From positions 94,218,852 through 94,282,851 of the forward strand of contig NC_134401.1 in assembly GCF_050003625.1 (NCBI RefSeq): 64,000 nucleotides of DNA. Direction: 5' to 3'. Made by a program: the position numbers and the translations under genes. Below, one piece after another: positions 44,700 through 56,943 of this stretch. This stretch comes from Haematobia irritans. Its lineage: Eukaryota > Arthropoda > Insecta > Diptera > Muscidae. Each line of letters begins with the position of its first letter. The first letter of the stretch is position 1. The notes below the pieces were generated by a model that saw nothing but the letters and a program-made list of their open reading frames with translations, was not told the origin of the DNA and made no database searches.

Positions 44700-45117
44700 C
44701 TGTTTTTCTTTTCAGTTTCACTTGTTGTTTACTACCACACCATTTCTGACCTTTGATCATTATTATGCGCGAGAGATTGAATGTGTGTATGCTACAACTT
44801 GATGTTGGCGATAATCAATCCATATCTTTTATTATTATTATTGTTTCTTCTTAAATGTTATATCCCATATTATTATTTATATATCTGTTCCAGGGCTGTT
44901 TCCGCTCAAAAATAAAAGTGAATGTGTACTTTGATGGAAAACATATCAATTGTGCTTCAGCAACAAACTTTCTTAAGAAAAATGGACATTGGTACTATTT
45001 TTGTTATGGATCAGTTGTAGTTTTCATTCAATTGCTAAATTCTTATTTAAATTGCTTAAATGGTTTGCCATAAGGCATAATAGCAAACAAATTGGTTGCT
45101 GATCGCATTTAAAAGAT
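44700..45117. other. Intergenic region upstream of the isomerase gene
   Basis: AT-rich, with an ATTATTATTATTG run near 44833. No repeat family or exon recognised. Confidence 0.35.
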
Positions 45118-46650
45118 TCCATGCCCAACAACAAAGAATGGTGATGGGGTATGAAAATAACTTTGCAATTTTGTCTGAAATTGAAAATCAAAAGGGTATT
45201 TTAAGTTCAAAAATATAAGTGTCGAATATGGTATGTATCGATGCATTTTTTAGTATAGACCGATCTCCCAATACGGCTTCTTGAGCTCCTAGACACCGCA
45301 ATTCTCATTAGATGTGCCTGAAATTGGAAATCTAGAGGTAATTTAGGTCCATAAATAGGGGAATATGGTATGTATCGGCTGGTGATTTAGTATAGCCCTC
45401 TAGATAGAACGATCTAACGATTTGACTCTTGGGCTTCTGGACACCGCAATTTTTACCCGAATTGCCTGAAATTGGAAATCTAATCTAGATCTTAGCTCCA
45501 CAAATAGGTGTATTGTGAGTTCCGGTCAATGTTTTGGACCGATCTTCTGATTTGATTTCTTTTATGTTAGGTTCATAAAGAGATCTGTGAAAGCTTGTTT
45601 AAGAGTTTCCCCATATACACCGATCTCCCGATTTAACTTCTTGAGGCGCACTGTAATCATCACAAAATGAATTGATTTCTTAGGGCTCTAGACATCGCAA
45701 TTTTTCTCCTTTTTGTATGAAATTGAAAATCAAAACGGTATTTTAGGTCCAAAAATAGAAGTGTTTAATATGGTATGTATCGATGCATTTTTTGGTATAG
45801 ACCGATCACCCAATATGGCTTCTTGAGTCCCTAAACACCGCAATTATATTTTAGGTCCGTATATAGGCGTATGGTATGTATCGTCGGTGATTTAGTATAG
45901 CCCCCTATATAGAACGATCTCCCGATTTGACTCTTGGGCTTCTAGAAACCGCAATTTTTAAAAATCTAATCTAAAGCTTAGGTCCACAAATAGTAGTATC
46001 TATTGGGAGTACCGGTCAATGTTTTGGTATATATATTAGACCATTACGGACCGATCTTGAGCTTTAAGACACCGCTAATTTTCTCCGATTTTCCGGAATT
46101 TGAAACTCTAGAGGTACTTTAGGTCCACAAATAGAATTCTTGAATCTAGATATCGGAACTTTAATCCAATTGTTTTGAAATTGGAATTGAGGTATGTTAG
46201 TTTCATAAAGAAGTATATGAAAGTTAGTTTATAACGGTAAGAGTTTCCCTATATACACCGGTCTCCCGATTTAACTTCTTGAGGCGAACTGATCACCCAA
46301 GTGGACCGAAAGTAGAAGTAAAACTTCCCATTTTTACTTCTCGAGCTCATTCGAGTAATGTGTATAAAAATCGACAGAATTTAGTTTTCAAATCATATGA
46401 AATGAGTCATTTCATCAGATTTTCTTGCACGCTTATACGCGATGTCTAAGATTCCTCTAAAACTCAAACAAAAATGAATTTTATGTAGTTCCTTTGAAAT
46501 TCACTTGGGTAAGTGAACCGATCTTCTTGGGAGAGTGTGTTTAAATAAACCCAACTGGAATTCTATATATTTTTCAAGTAACCCGCTACAATGATTTGGT
46601 TCATGGCGGTGTGTATTTAAGATTCGACCCGGCTGTATATACTTGTTAAA
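45118..46650 (+). mobile_element. DINE-1-like element with several large modules
   Basis: 5' part ATGCCCAACAACAAAGAATG/GTGATGGGGTATG; the GTCY core is lost. Modules of 150-170 bp contain GACCGATCTCCC, CTTCTTGAGC and ATTGGAAATCTAGAGGTA. The end GTATTTAAGATTCGACCCGG, CTGTATATACTTGTT has a damaged hairpin. Modules alternate in two types, pointing to a two-unit duplication. Confidence 0.75.
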
Positions 46651-46670
46651 GATACAAGAGCCCTGCCAAC

Positions 46671-47418
46671 ATTTTTTGAATTTGGCGGCACTTCTGAGAA
46701 TCCCCACCACGTCGAAAACTGTCGTATACGATATCCAAAACTCCTCGCAAAAGTACCGTCACTATTAAGAAGTTGCATGAGTGCAATTATTAGGTACCTT
46801 TTTAGATAAATTTAGAACGACGCCAATAAGAGCCCATTCAAACTACCAGAAAAAGTACATTTTAAGATAGTTGTAAAACAATCATTGTGGTCAAGAAAAA
46901 CACGATTGTTTTTAGATGTTTATTAATTTGATAAAACATTTATAAATTCTTATAAGTATAACATTTATACGACCATCACATCACATTTAATATAATTTTT
47001 TGCATTAATAAAAGAATGATGATGAGTTACAAGTAGAAAGTTATACATGTTGCAGCGTCTATCAGCCAGTGTTTTTATTCTCGATGGAGGCAGCGTCTCT
47101 GGAAAAATATCTGAAAAATTATCACTTTATCCATTTGGAAAGTCAAAAACTGTTCACCAATATACCTTTCACAATTTTAAGCGAAATAACTATGTTTTCA
47201 GCACTTCATTATCATTTTTATTTAAATAAATTATACGAAGCTAGTTGTGCTTGGTCTTTCACAAAATATAAAATGGCTCTTGTAACAATAGTGATGGCAA
47301 AATACTTTCATGCTAATAGTGATGGCAAAATACTATCACAGTTGGCGATTGTTGCAGTGTCACTTACGAGTTTGTGGTAGCGATGAGGATGAAATGGAAC
47401 TTTGAAATGATTGCAGGG
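46671..47418 (+). mobile_element. CCCTGCCAACATT element, copy 1 (748 bp)
   Basis: Left end CCCTGCCAACATTTTTTGAA, right end AAATGATTGCAGGG, imperfect inverted termini. Colinear over its length with copy 2 at 47697-48450. No long conserved frame in both copies, so noncoding. Confidence 0.7.
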
Positions 47419-47490
47419 TATGAAGTACATACAAAAATATGACAGAAGTCACCGACTTCTGTTTTTATCATTACTTATTTGCATTTAGTT

Positions 47491-47671
47491 AGAGCTGTCA
47501 TCCGGGATAAATCCCTCCCGAATTCACGGGATTTTCGGGACGGGATTAATCCCGAAGACCGGGATATTTTATTTTGAATCCCGAGATTTTTCGGGATCTT
47601 GATAAACTAATTAAAATTTTAAAATCCAGAATCCCGAGATTTATAAAAATCGATCCCGAATGACATCCCTT
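47491..47671 (+). mobile_element. Small hAT-like MITE between the two copies
   Basis: Ends AGAGCTGTCATCCGGGAT and ATCCCGAATGACATCCCT are inverted, and the interior repeats CGGGAT/ATCCCG (nine or more). About 180 bp. No clear target duplication. Confidence 0.55.
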
Positions 47672-47696
47672 ATCGTGGCATCCTTTAAGGCCGGTA

Positions 47697-48450
47697 CCCT
47701 GCCAACATTTTTTGAATTTGGGGACTCTTTTGAGAATCCCCACTACATCGAAAACAATCATATACGATATCAAAAACTCGTCGGAAAAGCGCCGTCACTA
47801 TTGAGAAGTTGTACCACGCCAAGTTACTACAAAAATGTTTCGCATGAGTACAATTATTAGGTGCCTTTATAGATCAATTTAGAACGACGCCAATAAGGGA
47901 CCCTCCAAACAATCAGAAAAAGTGCATTTTAAGATAGTTGTAAAAGAATCATTGTGGTCGAGTAAAACACGTTTGTTTAGATATTTATTAATTTGATTAA
48001 ACATTTACAAATTCTTAAAAATATATCATAACACATTACATTTAACATAATTTTTGGCATTAATGATGATGTTGAGTTACAAGTAGCGAGTTACATGCTG
48101 CTGCGTCTATCAACCAGTGTTTTTATTCCATGGAGGCAGCGTGTCTGTAAAATATCTGAAAAACAATCACTTTATTCCATTTGGAAAATCACCAAATTGT
48201 TCACCAATATACCTTTCACAATTTTAAGCGTATAATCTATGTTTTCAGAACTTTATTTTCGTTTTTATTTAATTAAAATATAACAAGCTGGTTGCGCTTG
48301 GCGTTTCACAAAAAAATGGCTTTTTTAACAGTAGGGATGGCAAATTACTTGCATGTACTTTTTGATGTACCTTTTCATGATGGTTGAAGTGACATTTACG
48401 AGTCTGTGGTAACGATGAGGTTGAAATGGAACTTTGAAATGCTGGCAGGG
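47697..48450 (+). mobile_element. CCCTGCCAACATT element, copy 2 (754 bp)
   Basis: Left CCCTGCCAACATTTTTTGAA, right AAATGCTGGCAGGG, flanked by TA on both sides (GGTA|CCCTGCC, GCAGGG|TA). Direct orientation relative to copy 1 with scattered substitutions and small indels. Confidence 0.7.
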
Positions 48451-48454
48451 TATG

Positions 48455-48906
48455 CACCTCTAGCGAAATTTTCGGTAGCAAAAATTTATTTAAGTCTACA
48501 ACAAAAAAACAGGGCTGTGTACACAAATTTTAAACCAGCTAATCGCTTTTAAAAATTGTTAATATATGTTCCAAATATTCCTCAAATAAATTGTTTATTA
48601 TTTACAGACATTTTAAAACTTTTACGCATACAATGAAATTATCAACGCTTCGTTTTTATCGACGTATGTACGCTTTATTTAGGTTATGTCCTATGAAATG
48701 TTTAGTATGACGTATTATAACGTAGTTGTCAAATACTAATCAGCTGATTGATCTATGAAAGAAAAATATAGGATTGTTAAGAAAGTAAACTTTACTGAAG
48801 AAATAAACAAAGTTTTCTAAACTTACGCTTTCTCTTAGTGCTTGCTCTCAATTGTAAAATATTTAGATGACTGCAATTTAAATTGGCAATATTTGTTTAG
48901 GCCAAA
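48455..48906. other. Upstream region of RagC
   Basis: AT-rich, unique in the window. No TATA box; probable promoter and 5' untranslated leader near 48780-48906. Confidence 0.35.
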
Positions 48907-51884
48907 ATGGTAAGTTCTAGCTTTAATGAAAGCCATAAAAACAACACCCACTCCGCCCACATTCTACGCAATAAATCTTGTTTACAGAACTACGAAGACG
49001 ATGATTATCATGTGGACACCTTTCCCAAAGAATATGGATATGGTGCATTCGATCAGGATGGACTCGATTCCACTGGCATGTGTTCGGATTCAGATTCTAA
49101 ACCTCGCATCCTCTTAATGGGTCTACGGCGTTCCGGCAAAAGCTCCATACAAAAAGTGGTCTTCCATAAAATGTCACCAAATGAAACCCTATTCCTAGAA
49201 TCGACCAGCAAAATAGTTAAAGATGACATCAATAATTCCAGCTTTGTTCAATTCTCTATTTGGGATTTTCCTGGTCAAATTGATTTCATTGACCCCACCT
49301 TTGACTCGGATATGATATTTGGAAATTGTGGTTCGCTAGTTTTTGTGATCGATGCAAAGGATGATTACAACGAAGCATTGACGAAATTCAAAAATACCGT
49401 CATAAAGGCATATAAAGTTAATCCTCGGATTAAGTTTGAAGTTTTTATACATAAGGTAAGAATAACATGTTTGCTCTGATAAAATGAATCAAATGGTTTT
49501 GATGTGACTAACATATGACCCCATTACACAAGTCCCATGAAACTAGAGCTAGGAAAATATACATGAAAGAGGGATAACTAAAGATTTGTCTTTACATCTT
49601 AATACTTATGATATTGTTGTTGATTATAAGCCTCTAAAGATGGACAAAAACAGAGATAGATTTTTTACTCTGTGCCTATAGTACTCTTTGTGCCATACGA
49701 ATACATACATTCACACCTACTGTGGCTGTAACAATATAAACAAAAATTGTGATAAGCATGTAAATCATTTCACTTTTTTCATGTGAACATTAGCACTTGT
49801 GAGGTTGCTTTGGTGTCGCTTATGTTACAGAATAGTGCAATAAATCAAAAAAAGCTCATTCTAAGATAAATTCTACTGTAGACAAAATGTAAGGTGGTCT
49901 TTTAAAATTTTAAATTAATTTTAGCGGGCTTTACATTTCGAGATAACTTTGTTTTTCTTGATTTGGCAGGAATATTAGTGAAATTTAGGTCAAATTTTAT
50001 GTCAGTTATATATATTTATGCTTTGTTTATCAAACGACCAAGAGTGCATTGCCTCGTCTCATATCACCAAAAATTCCACTAATGTTCTTTCGCAACCTGT
50101 ATTCGCCTCATTGGCTCCACTTGACATCGGACTATTCATTAAACTCAATTACTTTGAAGCACACGAAATGGAATTAGAAAAAAATAAAAAAATAATTTTA
50201 CAAACAAATTCATCCCATTTTTGCCAAGAGTAGGTAGAACGTTATACAGAGAAAACATATTTAACGAGAAATGATCAACAAAAAAAAATGCGACAAATAA
50301 TCAAAATAAATCCTCCTCTTCCCCAATAAATATTTTCTTTTCATATTTCAGGTTGATGGCATCAGTGATGATACCAAAATGGAATCGCAGCGTGACATAC
50401 ATCAAAGGGCCTCCGATGATCTAGCCGATGCTGGATTAACACAAATTCATTTAAGTTTTCATTTGACTTCCATATACGACCATTCAATATTTGAAGCATT
50501 CTCGAAGGTGGTACAAAAACTAATACCTCAATTACCCACATTGGAAAATTTGCTCAATATCTTTATATCGGTATGTGTGGAAGTAATATATCATACTTCA
50601 AATTGTATTAGTAACAAAATGTTCACATTAAACTTTCAGAATTCAGGCATTGAGAAAGCATTTTTATTTGATGTGGTATCAAAAATCTATATAGCTACAG
50701 ATTGTTCACCGGTGGATATGCAAAGTTATGAATTATGTTGTGATATGATTGATGTTGTCATCGATTTGTCGAGCATTTATAGGTAAGTGAATTAAAAACT
50801 GACAATTACCGATTAGAACTCTAAGGCCAATAAAACCAAACCAAAGTTTGATATAGCTCTAAACAATCACCCTTATTCCTGAAGTCGCCCTCGCCGTCGC
50901 TTTTCGTCTGTCGCCACTAATTGGTATTCCCTTCGTCGATATATTCTGCTCTGACTTTATTGGGATTGATATTTGTGAATTTTCTATTCGATGATCAGAA
51001 ATATTGTACATACTCAATAAGGTATCATTCCCAACTACGATAAATATATAATTCGACAAATATGTGAGGTCACCCATTGACTTTTTAAGCTTGAATATAA
51101 TTAAGCAGCTATTCGTATAAATATTTGTTCGTGGCGAGAGGTGTGGGTCTGTTCGTTAACTTTGCCTTTGGGCCCTATCATTCGGCATAGTGTAGCCCAT
51201 TGATCGTTTCACCCCTCTCTAACCCTGATTTCTGAAAAAAGTGACAATTTATATCGAAATCATCTCCATTTAACCCGATAAATGATCCTCCAACTTTTTA
51301 ACTTGTCTATAAAATATGAAATATCGAGACCTACACAACAGATCTCCGTTGATGCGTCAGAGTCGAATTCGGCATCGTACTGCTCTATGATGCTTTTACA
51401 CTTGCAGCGTTGGGGGCAATTAGTTATTCCTATTTTCCGCTGGTCACCAATGTATACCAGTAGATATATACATTTATTTGTAATTTAAACATTCATTTGA
51501 AATTCAGTTTGCATTGAATTTTAATAGAAAAACGCTTCTTCTTTTTTTAGTTCCGAAGAGGATGCTTTCGACAATCAAAGTTCTAGTCTCATCAAACTGA
51601 ATAATAACACAATTTTATATCTAAGGGAAGTGAACAAGTTCTTGGCATTGGTTTGTATATTACGCGAAGAGAATTTCAATCGTCAAGGTGTGATTGATTA
51701 CAACTTCTTATGTTTCCGCGATGCCATAAGTGAAGTTTTCGAATTACGCATGAAATCGCAAAAGCTACAAACTGTTGATGAACGGCAAGAATATCTAATG
51801 AATGGTGATGATGATTCCGACGATGAGAACATTGATGATGATGAGGAAAATTTAGTTAACAGTCGGACCGGGAAAATAGTTTAA
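48907..51884 (+). CDS. RagC-D: Rag GTPase C/D (TORC1 amino-acid signalling)
   Basis: Preferred exons: 48907-48909 (ATG only), 48988-49455, 50352-50570, 50640-50782, 51551-51884; 388 residues. Without splicing the first 78-nt intron (GTAAGT 48910 to TTTACAG 48987) the frame stays open and gives 414 residues. The protein begins [20 protein letters not shown] when spliced, which resembles other insect RagC starts. Motifs: P-loop [10 protein letters not shown] (about 49120-49149), switch-II type WDFPGQ (about 49260), and the IHKVDG stretch formed across the 49455/50352 junction (normal HKVD guanine-specificity motif); the rest is the roadblock-like dimerisation domain. The C-terminus is acidic ([15 protein letters not shown]). 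Family role: pairs with RagA/B at the lysosome to recruit TORC1. It diverges from the isomerase gene and is flanked upstream by a duplicated TIR element. Confidence 0.92.
48910..48987 (+). other. Candidate 78-nt intron immediately after the RagC start codon
   Basis: The start ATG is followed at once by the consensus donor GTAAGT, and an acceptor with a pyrimidine-rich lead (CTTGTTTACAG) ends at 48987. Its length is a multiple of three and it has no in-frame stop, so retention would add 26 polar residues ([12 protein letters not shown]...). The spliced amino end resembles other RagC proteins better than the retained one. The intron call is inferred from splice signals and homology. Confidence 0.7.
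49456..50351 (+). other. RagC intron, 896 nt
   Basis: Donor GTAAGAATA, acceptor CATATTTCAG. No repeat family or inner gene recognised. Confidence 0.75.
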
Positions 51885-53026
51885 TATGATCTACGTAAAA
51901 AGTTTCTTTGTTAACTACTCAGTTTTGAATCTATTAGTGCTTGTTCGTTTTTTTTTTTCATACAAAAAAGAAACGAACAATATTTGATTATAGATAAGCT
52001 TTCTTCCGGAAAAAAATTGATAGATTCTAACTAAATATTTTTGTCCATTTCGTTTTGTTTTGTTAAATTTTATTTTTTGTGCCTTTTATTGTTAACCAAT
52101 TATTTTTGCTAGAATTGCTATGTTTATTACCTTCCCAAATACCAGAAAAATATCCTCCTCTTGAAAAGCTTATTTATAATTAATGTATATCCTTTTTTTA
52201 TTTTGCATATATTATATAATTTATATTTGCCATATTTACTCTATAATGTGTTTATACTACATTTTTTCTTAATCCTTTAAATGACACATATAAATTCCCA
52301 AGTATCTCTTTAACACTTTTGTAATTGCATTAAAGACAACTTTTAAAGTTACTACAGAAAGAACAAAAAATATATACATATATGAAATATTTGTTTATTT
52401 TTTCATATTTAGCATAATAACAACCAACAACCGAACCGAACGTTTATAGTAAAAATGAAATAGTAATAATAATAATGAAACTCTTACATTGAATAGTTTT
52501 GTTATTTACCATTATATGACATTTTATACCGGCTTATTTGATTATAGAAAGCTATTATAAACAGATTATAATTGTATTCTGTCTGGCACATCAGATATAA
52601 TGATTACAAGTAAAACAATTCTTCATTTGTAATTGAGGGAGTATCCGTAAGTTTATATAGTATATATACATACATAAATAAAAATATATTTTAATAAAAA
52701 TCAATAAAACAGTTTTATATTATATATTTTATTATAATTGGGGTAAGGTAAAGTATTTAATTATTTTCTTTTTGTCTGTAATAACAGCAAGAAAGCGTTG
52801 TTCAAACTGGGCTTGTCATTTCAGTACTTTTTACCTGCTGAAAAAGATATTTATCTTTTGCTAAAACATCAACTTCAGCTGTTTTAACTAAAAATTGTTT
52901 GCAATTGCTTAAATGCTGGAAAAATGTAGCGAAAGCATTGGACTGGTTCTGACTTTTTCGATTCTATTTTATGTTCAATAATAAGGCTGCTTTAGCAACA
53001 TGAGAAATGTTGTTGTTGTTGTAACA
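51885..53026 (+). other. RagC 3' untranslated region and AT-rich spacer
   Basis: Several AATAAA motifs between 52670 and 52720 could end the RagC transcript. No coding frame or repeat family. Confidence 0.4.
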
Positions 53027-53100
53027 GTTTTTAATGTAGTTTCATCCAATGAAACTACATTAAAAACTACCTAAGCATTTTGTTCTATGCTTAGGTAGTT
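53027..53100 (+). repeat. Two overlapping perfect hairpins
   Basis: Hairpin 1: GTTTTTAATGTAGTTTCAT (53027-53045), loop CCA, and its exact complement (53049-53067). Hairpin 2: AACTACCTAAGCA (53065-53077), 10-nt loop, and its exact complement (53088-53100). They share three bases. A TGTTGTTGTTG run precedes and a GACGGGCAGGC..GGTGACGAGTGTC segment follows, possibly one dispersed repeat. Confidence 0.8.
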
Positions 53101-54572
53101 CAATTAGTAGCCAGATCAAGGAACTCTGCGAGACGGGCAGGCTTAGCTGGGCAAGCGAAAAGGTGACGAGTGTCAACATGAGAAATAAATCTATTTGCTG
53201 TCTGTATTTATTTTTTATGATTTCTATTAGTCGTTGATTATTTTTAAAAAGAACATTTTCAGCAAGTCTGCTTTTACGAAATTACATATATGACAATATT
53301 ATAGCAAAAAACAGCTGTAGGTAATGTTACTTGAAAGACGAAGAATCAATTTTTTGCGTGTACTATAAACCCTAGATAAATCTGCTAAATATACGAAATC
53401 TTCTTTTTTACCAGAACAAATTACTCGAGTTTTGAAAAAGGTTTTTGTTGTATGCCAAAAAAACGGGATTTCGTCTGTAATTGATCCAACACATGGCAAA
53501 TAAACTTTCGTCCAAAATAAATTAATTAAATTAAAATAATTACATTTAAATACAACTAATTTTCACTAAAAAAATTATGAACATTATTTATATTCATAAT
53601 TAGTTATGGTTATAAAAATTATAAATAAATAAACAAATGTTCACCTATAACTCGATCGATTATCGACCAATGTCGGTTTTCTTAAATATTTTCTTATAAT
53701 GAACCGCACTATTCGAAGTTTCCTAATAAGTAATTTTCTAATTGAGCAAATCAAAAATAAACTTCTGACCGGCCTCTTTGTAAGCTTTGTGCTTCACTGT
53801 AAACCGAAAGCATACCTGGGTTATAAATCAGCTGTTTTATTCCAATTGAATGGAACAGGGTAACTCTGCTTTAACTTTTTTTCTAACGAATTTTGACATT
53901 TACCACCATACAAACAACAACAATAACCTAATACTCCACTCTCTTTTTCGTTCGCTCTCAACTTGAACCCATGGAACAATCAAATCATTGTCGTACAAAC
54001 CATTTACCCCACATCATCGGAAACGGGAAAAAGAAAATTCGTCGTCGTCGTCGGTTTTTTTCAAGTGAAAATTCAATTGAATCAGAAATATACAAAATAT
54101 CAATTTAATGGTATAGTGGCTACAACGTCTTTTGCATAAATTCTCGGTAACAATCCCATAATATAAAATATCGGATACTCTACCGGAAATTAAAGTAGTT
54201 GAAAGTTACCAACAAAACTAAATCGAGATAATTGCAAGAATCGAGAACGAGAAACATGTTCATCGTTATTACCATCAATTGATGAATATCTAAGGCCTGT
54301 CCCATGTATGTGTGTAATTTGTGTTGTATTTGCCTGCTGTATATGTGTGCGAAATAAGATAACGATTCTGATAAAAAGAAACCATCCAAGTTATTTTAGT
54401 GATGTGATGCTCTGATAAGAATATAAGGAAAAATTTTGTTAAGTAAATTTTATCAAAAAAAGTGAAGTGAGATTGTTAGCTATCGCATTTCATTTGGTTA
54501 CTTTACCATAGCATTGAATCAGGTTTTAGAGTTTTGGTCACATACCCAAAACTCTTCATCGTTTCATTGCAT
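53101..54572. other. Noncoding, no gene recognised
   Basis: AT-rich, with a (CGT)n run near 54042-54052. 53940-54430 is more mixed in composition but no exon can be supported. Confidence 0.35.
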
Positions 54573-55798
54573 CAGTGTTGCCAAGTGGGTTTTGAAGCTT
54601 CCTCATAAATATTAAAAAAAAAACACTAAAGGAACAAATCTACTTTGGCAAAAGTTGTTAAAAAATTGTGGTAGGAGAAGGCATTTTAAAGAGAAAAGGT
54701 GGGTATTAAGTTCGAGTTTAGCCGCTAAAATCGCTAAAGTGAAAACTAAATCAGTAAAAATAAGGCATATAATTATACATATTTGTTGCAAATTTTATTA
54801 TAACTTGATGGGGAATAGCCCAAAGCAAATTTTCACAAAGTTTGCAGTCCCTAAAGTGGATTAATTAAGAAAGGTAATCGTGAAAAAATTGCGATTTTAG
54901 CGGCTAAACTCGAACTTAATACCCACCTAAAGTGTAAAAAAATGAAAATTTGTCGGAAAAGCCTAATATTCGCGATATCGACCCTTGAAAATTGGAGTAT
55001 AGGTTGTTTGAGTCTTTCTCCTACGCATAGAGTCCAAAGTAGGCTAACGCGAACCCACGAACTCTCCGAGGCCATGTTTATGAAGTTTTTTATATGTATT
55101 CTAAATACGTTTATTACTTTTAGGAAGATTATTTGCGATGGGTACTAAATCCAATATACATAATAATGAAAACTTTAGGGGCCCGTAACTCCGGTCTTTA
55201 CATTTTGTGTGTTCGAAAAGTCTATACGCTCGCCAAAATCTGGGCCAATACTAAAGTAGATTTAAGCCAAAATGAAAAATGTATTCAAACAAATTGTGAG
55301 ATATTCTTCTTAATTTTTTGTCTTCGGCGCTTTTCAATATAAATCAATTTTCTATTCTCTTCAATTTGCAAAACAAAAGAAAAGTTTTTCCAAAAAAGAA
55401 ATCGTTTTGATTTTTATACAAAATTTTCGTGTGCGGGGTTTTTCTTTAAAAAAATCAACGTTTTTCACTTTCAGCTATTTAAAAACAATATAATAAATAC
55501 GCACAATTTTTTTTAATTTAGTAAAAAATGCAGACAAATTCCAATATTCAAGGGTCGATATCTCAAAAATTTCAGACAAACAGGAAAATATCCATTTTTC
55601 GATATATGGACTCCTAGAGATATATCATAAAATAGGCTTTTCTATTTTTTTTAACTCACGGCATTTAAAATGTGCTCTCCTACTTGTGGTAAAGTAGATT
55701 TGCTCTTAAATTGCCAAATTAAATTTTTTTAAATATAAAACTTATTACCCCTAAAATCCGCCAAACGTTACAAAAACACCGCTAACATGGCAACACTG
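54573..55798 (+). mobile_element. hAT-type element (1226 bp)
   Basis: Ends CAGTGTTGCCA (54573) and TGGCAACACTG (to 55798), flanked by CATTGCAT and TATTGCAT (7 of 8 match). The interior has nested inverted repeats and no transposase. Confidence 0.8.
54697..54928 (+). mobile_element. 232-bp MITE with perfect 38-bp inverted repeats
   Basis: Arms 54697-54734 (AGGTGGGTATTAAGTTCGAG...) and 54891-54928 (...CTCGAACTTAATACCCACCT) are exact complements. AAA flanks both ends. Nested within the hAT element. Confidence 0.85.
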
Positions 55799-56798
55799 TA
55801 TTGCATTAAAAAGTGAAAAAAAGAGTGTAACGCACACACTCACCAAATAAAGGAGAGCACAATAACAACAATAATAGCGTACAATTTCTTTTAATGGCAA
55901 CCTATGCAACTATCAGTAGAGGCTGAATAGCGAATTTTCCCGGTGATACGACAAATTACGAAATTAGCAACACTGAAAAACCAATGTGAACTGTAGTATA
56001 ACTGACAATCGCCCTTAAGATTTTTTTCTACTCTACTTTAAGATTCTCTTACATTTTAGTTTATCTTTTCGATTGCATTTTAGTTCAATTGTTCTATACC
56101 CTGGCCTTTATATACTCCTATCAAGAAATTCGATATTAAAATTTTATTTTCAGTTTTTTTCAAATTTTGTATTATTAAATCCAGAATGTGGAGAAATCGC
56201 AGAATTATAAATAAAATAATTTACTTAAGATTATGAAATTCTTCATAGATTCAAAATTAATGTTCTGTAAAAAATAGTACTGAAAATTCTTACCATAATG
56301 TTTTTTATCTTGCTGGTTTCATATAGTTTGTTGTTCTTCATCTTTTCTGCAAAAAATTGTTTAAATTAAACCAATAAATAAAAATATACATATTTTTAAT
56401 TCTTCAGATTAGCTTGTAACCTACTACTCTTGAGGATTAGTTGAAAAGCGGAGAATTAATAACAAAAAACAAGCTGTGAATTTAAAAAAAAAATAATAAA
56501 TAAAAAAGAGAGAAAAGATAACAACAACAATAATAATATCGAGTAATATTTTTTAATGGCAAACCTGATTGCAAATTGATAACAAGACGAAACAAATAAA
56601 AAAATCGAAAATAATTAATCAAACTGCTTCTTTTCGTTAAGAGTGTGAATAAACAAAAACGACAACAATAAATGTGCTGATATTCAATTAAAGAAAATTT
56701 AACGCCCTGCCCTCTTCTCTCCGCTTGTTTCTAAAGCAAAAAATAACGCACAACACCACCTGCAGACAATTTCCAATTTCTCCTCTGAGCGGAGACAG
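55799..56798. other. Noncoding AT-rich sequence
   Basis: Runs of ACAACAATAATA and many poly-A stretches; two similar segments (AACAACAATAATAGCGTAC at 55863 and AACAACAATAATAATATCG at 56520) hint at an old duplication. Confidence 0.35.
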
Positions 56799-56943
56799 CT
56801 ATAAAAACAAGAAACAACGCAGTCCAATCAACCAATTCATGATATCTTGACATCGAAAAACGAGATTCAAGATTTTCATTGACAACCAGCATAGCCGGAG
56901 TAGCAGTCACTATCATCTTTCCCATGCGGCAAAATTAGCAGAG
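56799..56943 (+). promoter_or_regulatory. Possible TATA promoter with noncoding first exon and splice donor
   Basis: TATAAAAA occurs at 56800-56807. About 110 nt downstream of the expected start the sequence reads CAGAG|GTAAGTTT, a near-perfect donor at 56944. The stretch between has short ATG-stop frames only, as in a 5' untranslated exon. It is less AT-rich than its surroundings. No downstream coding exon on the + strand is seen before 64000, so the target gene would lie beyond the window. Confidence 0.3.

Noticed and set aside
50018..50233. 71-codon frame inside the RagC intron
   Set aside because: No domain and no splice signals; the RagC frame is continuous without it.
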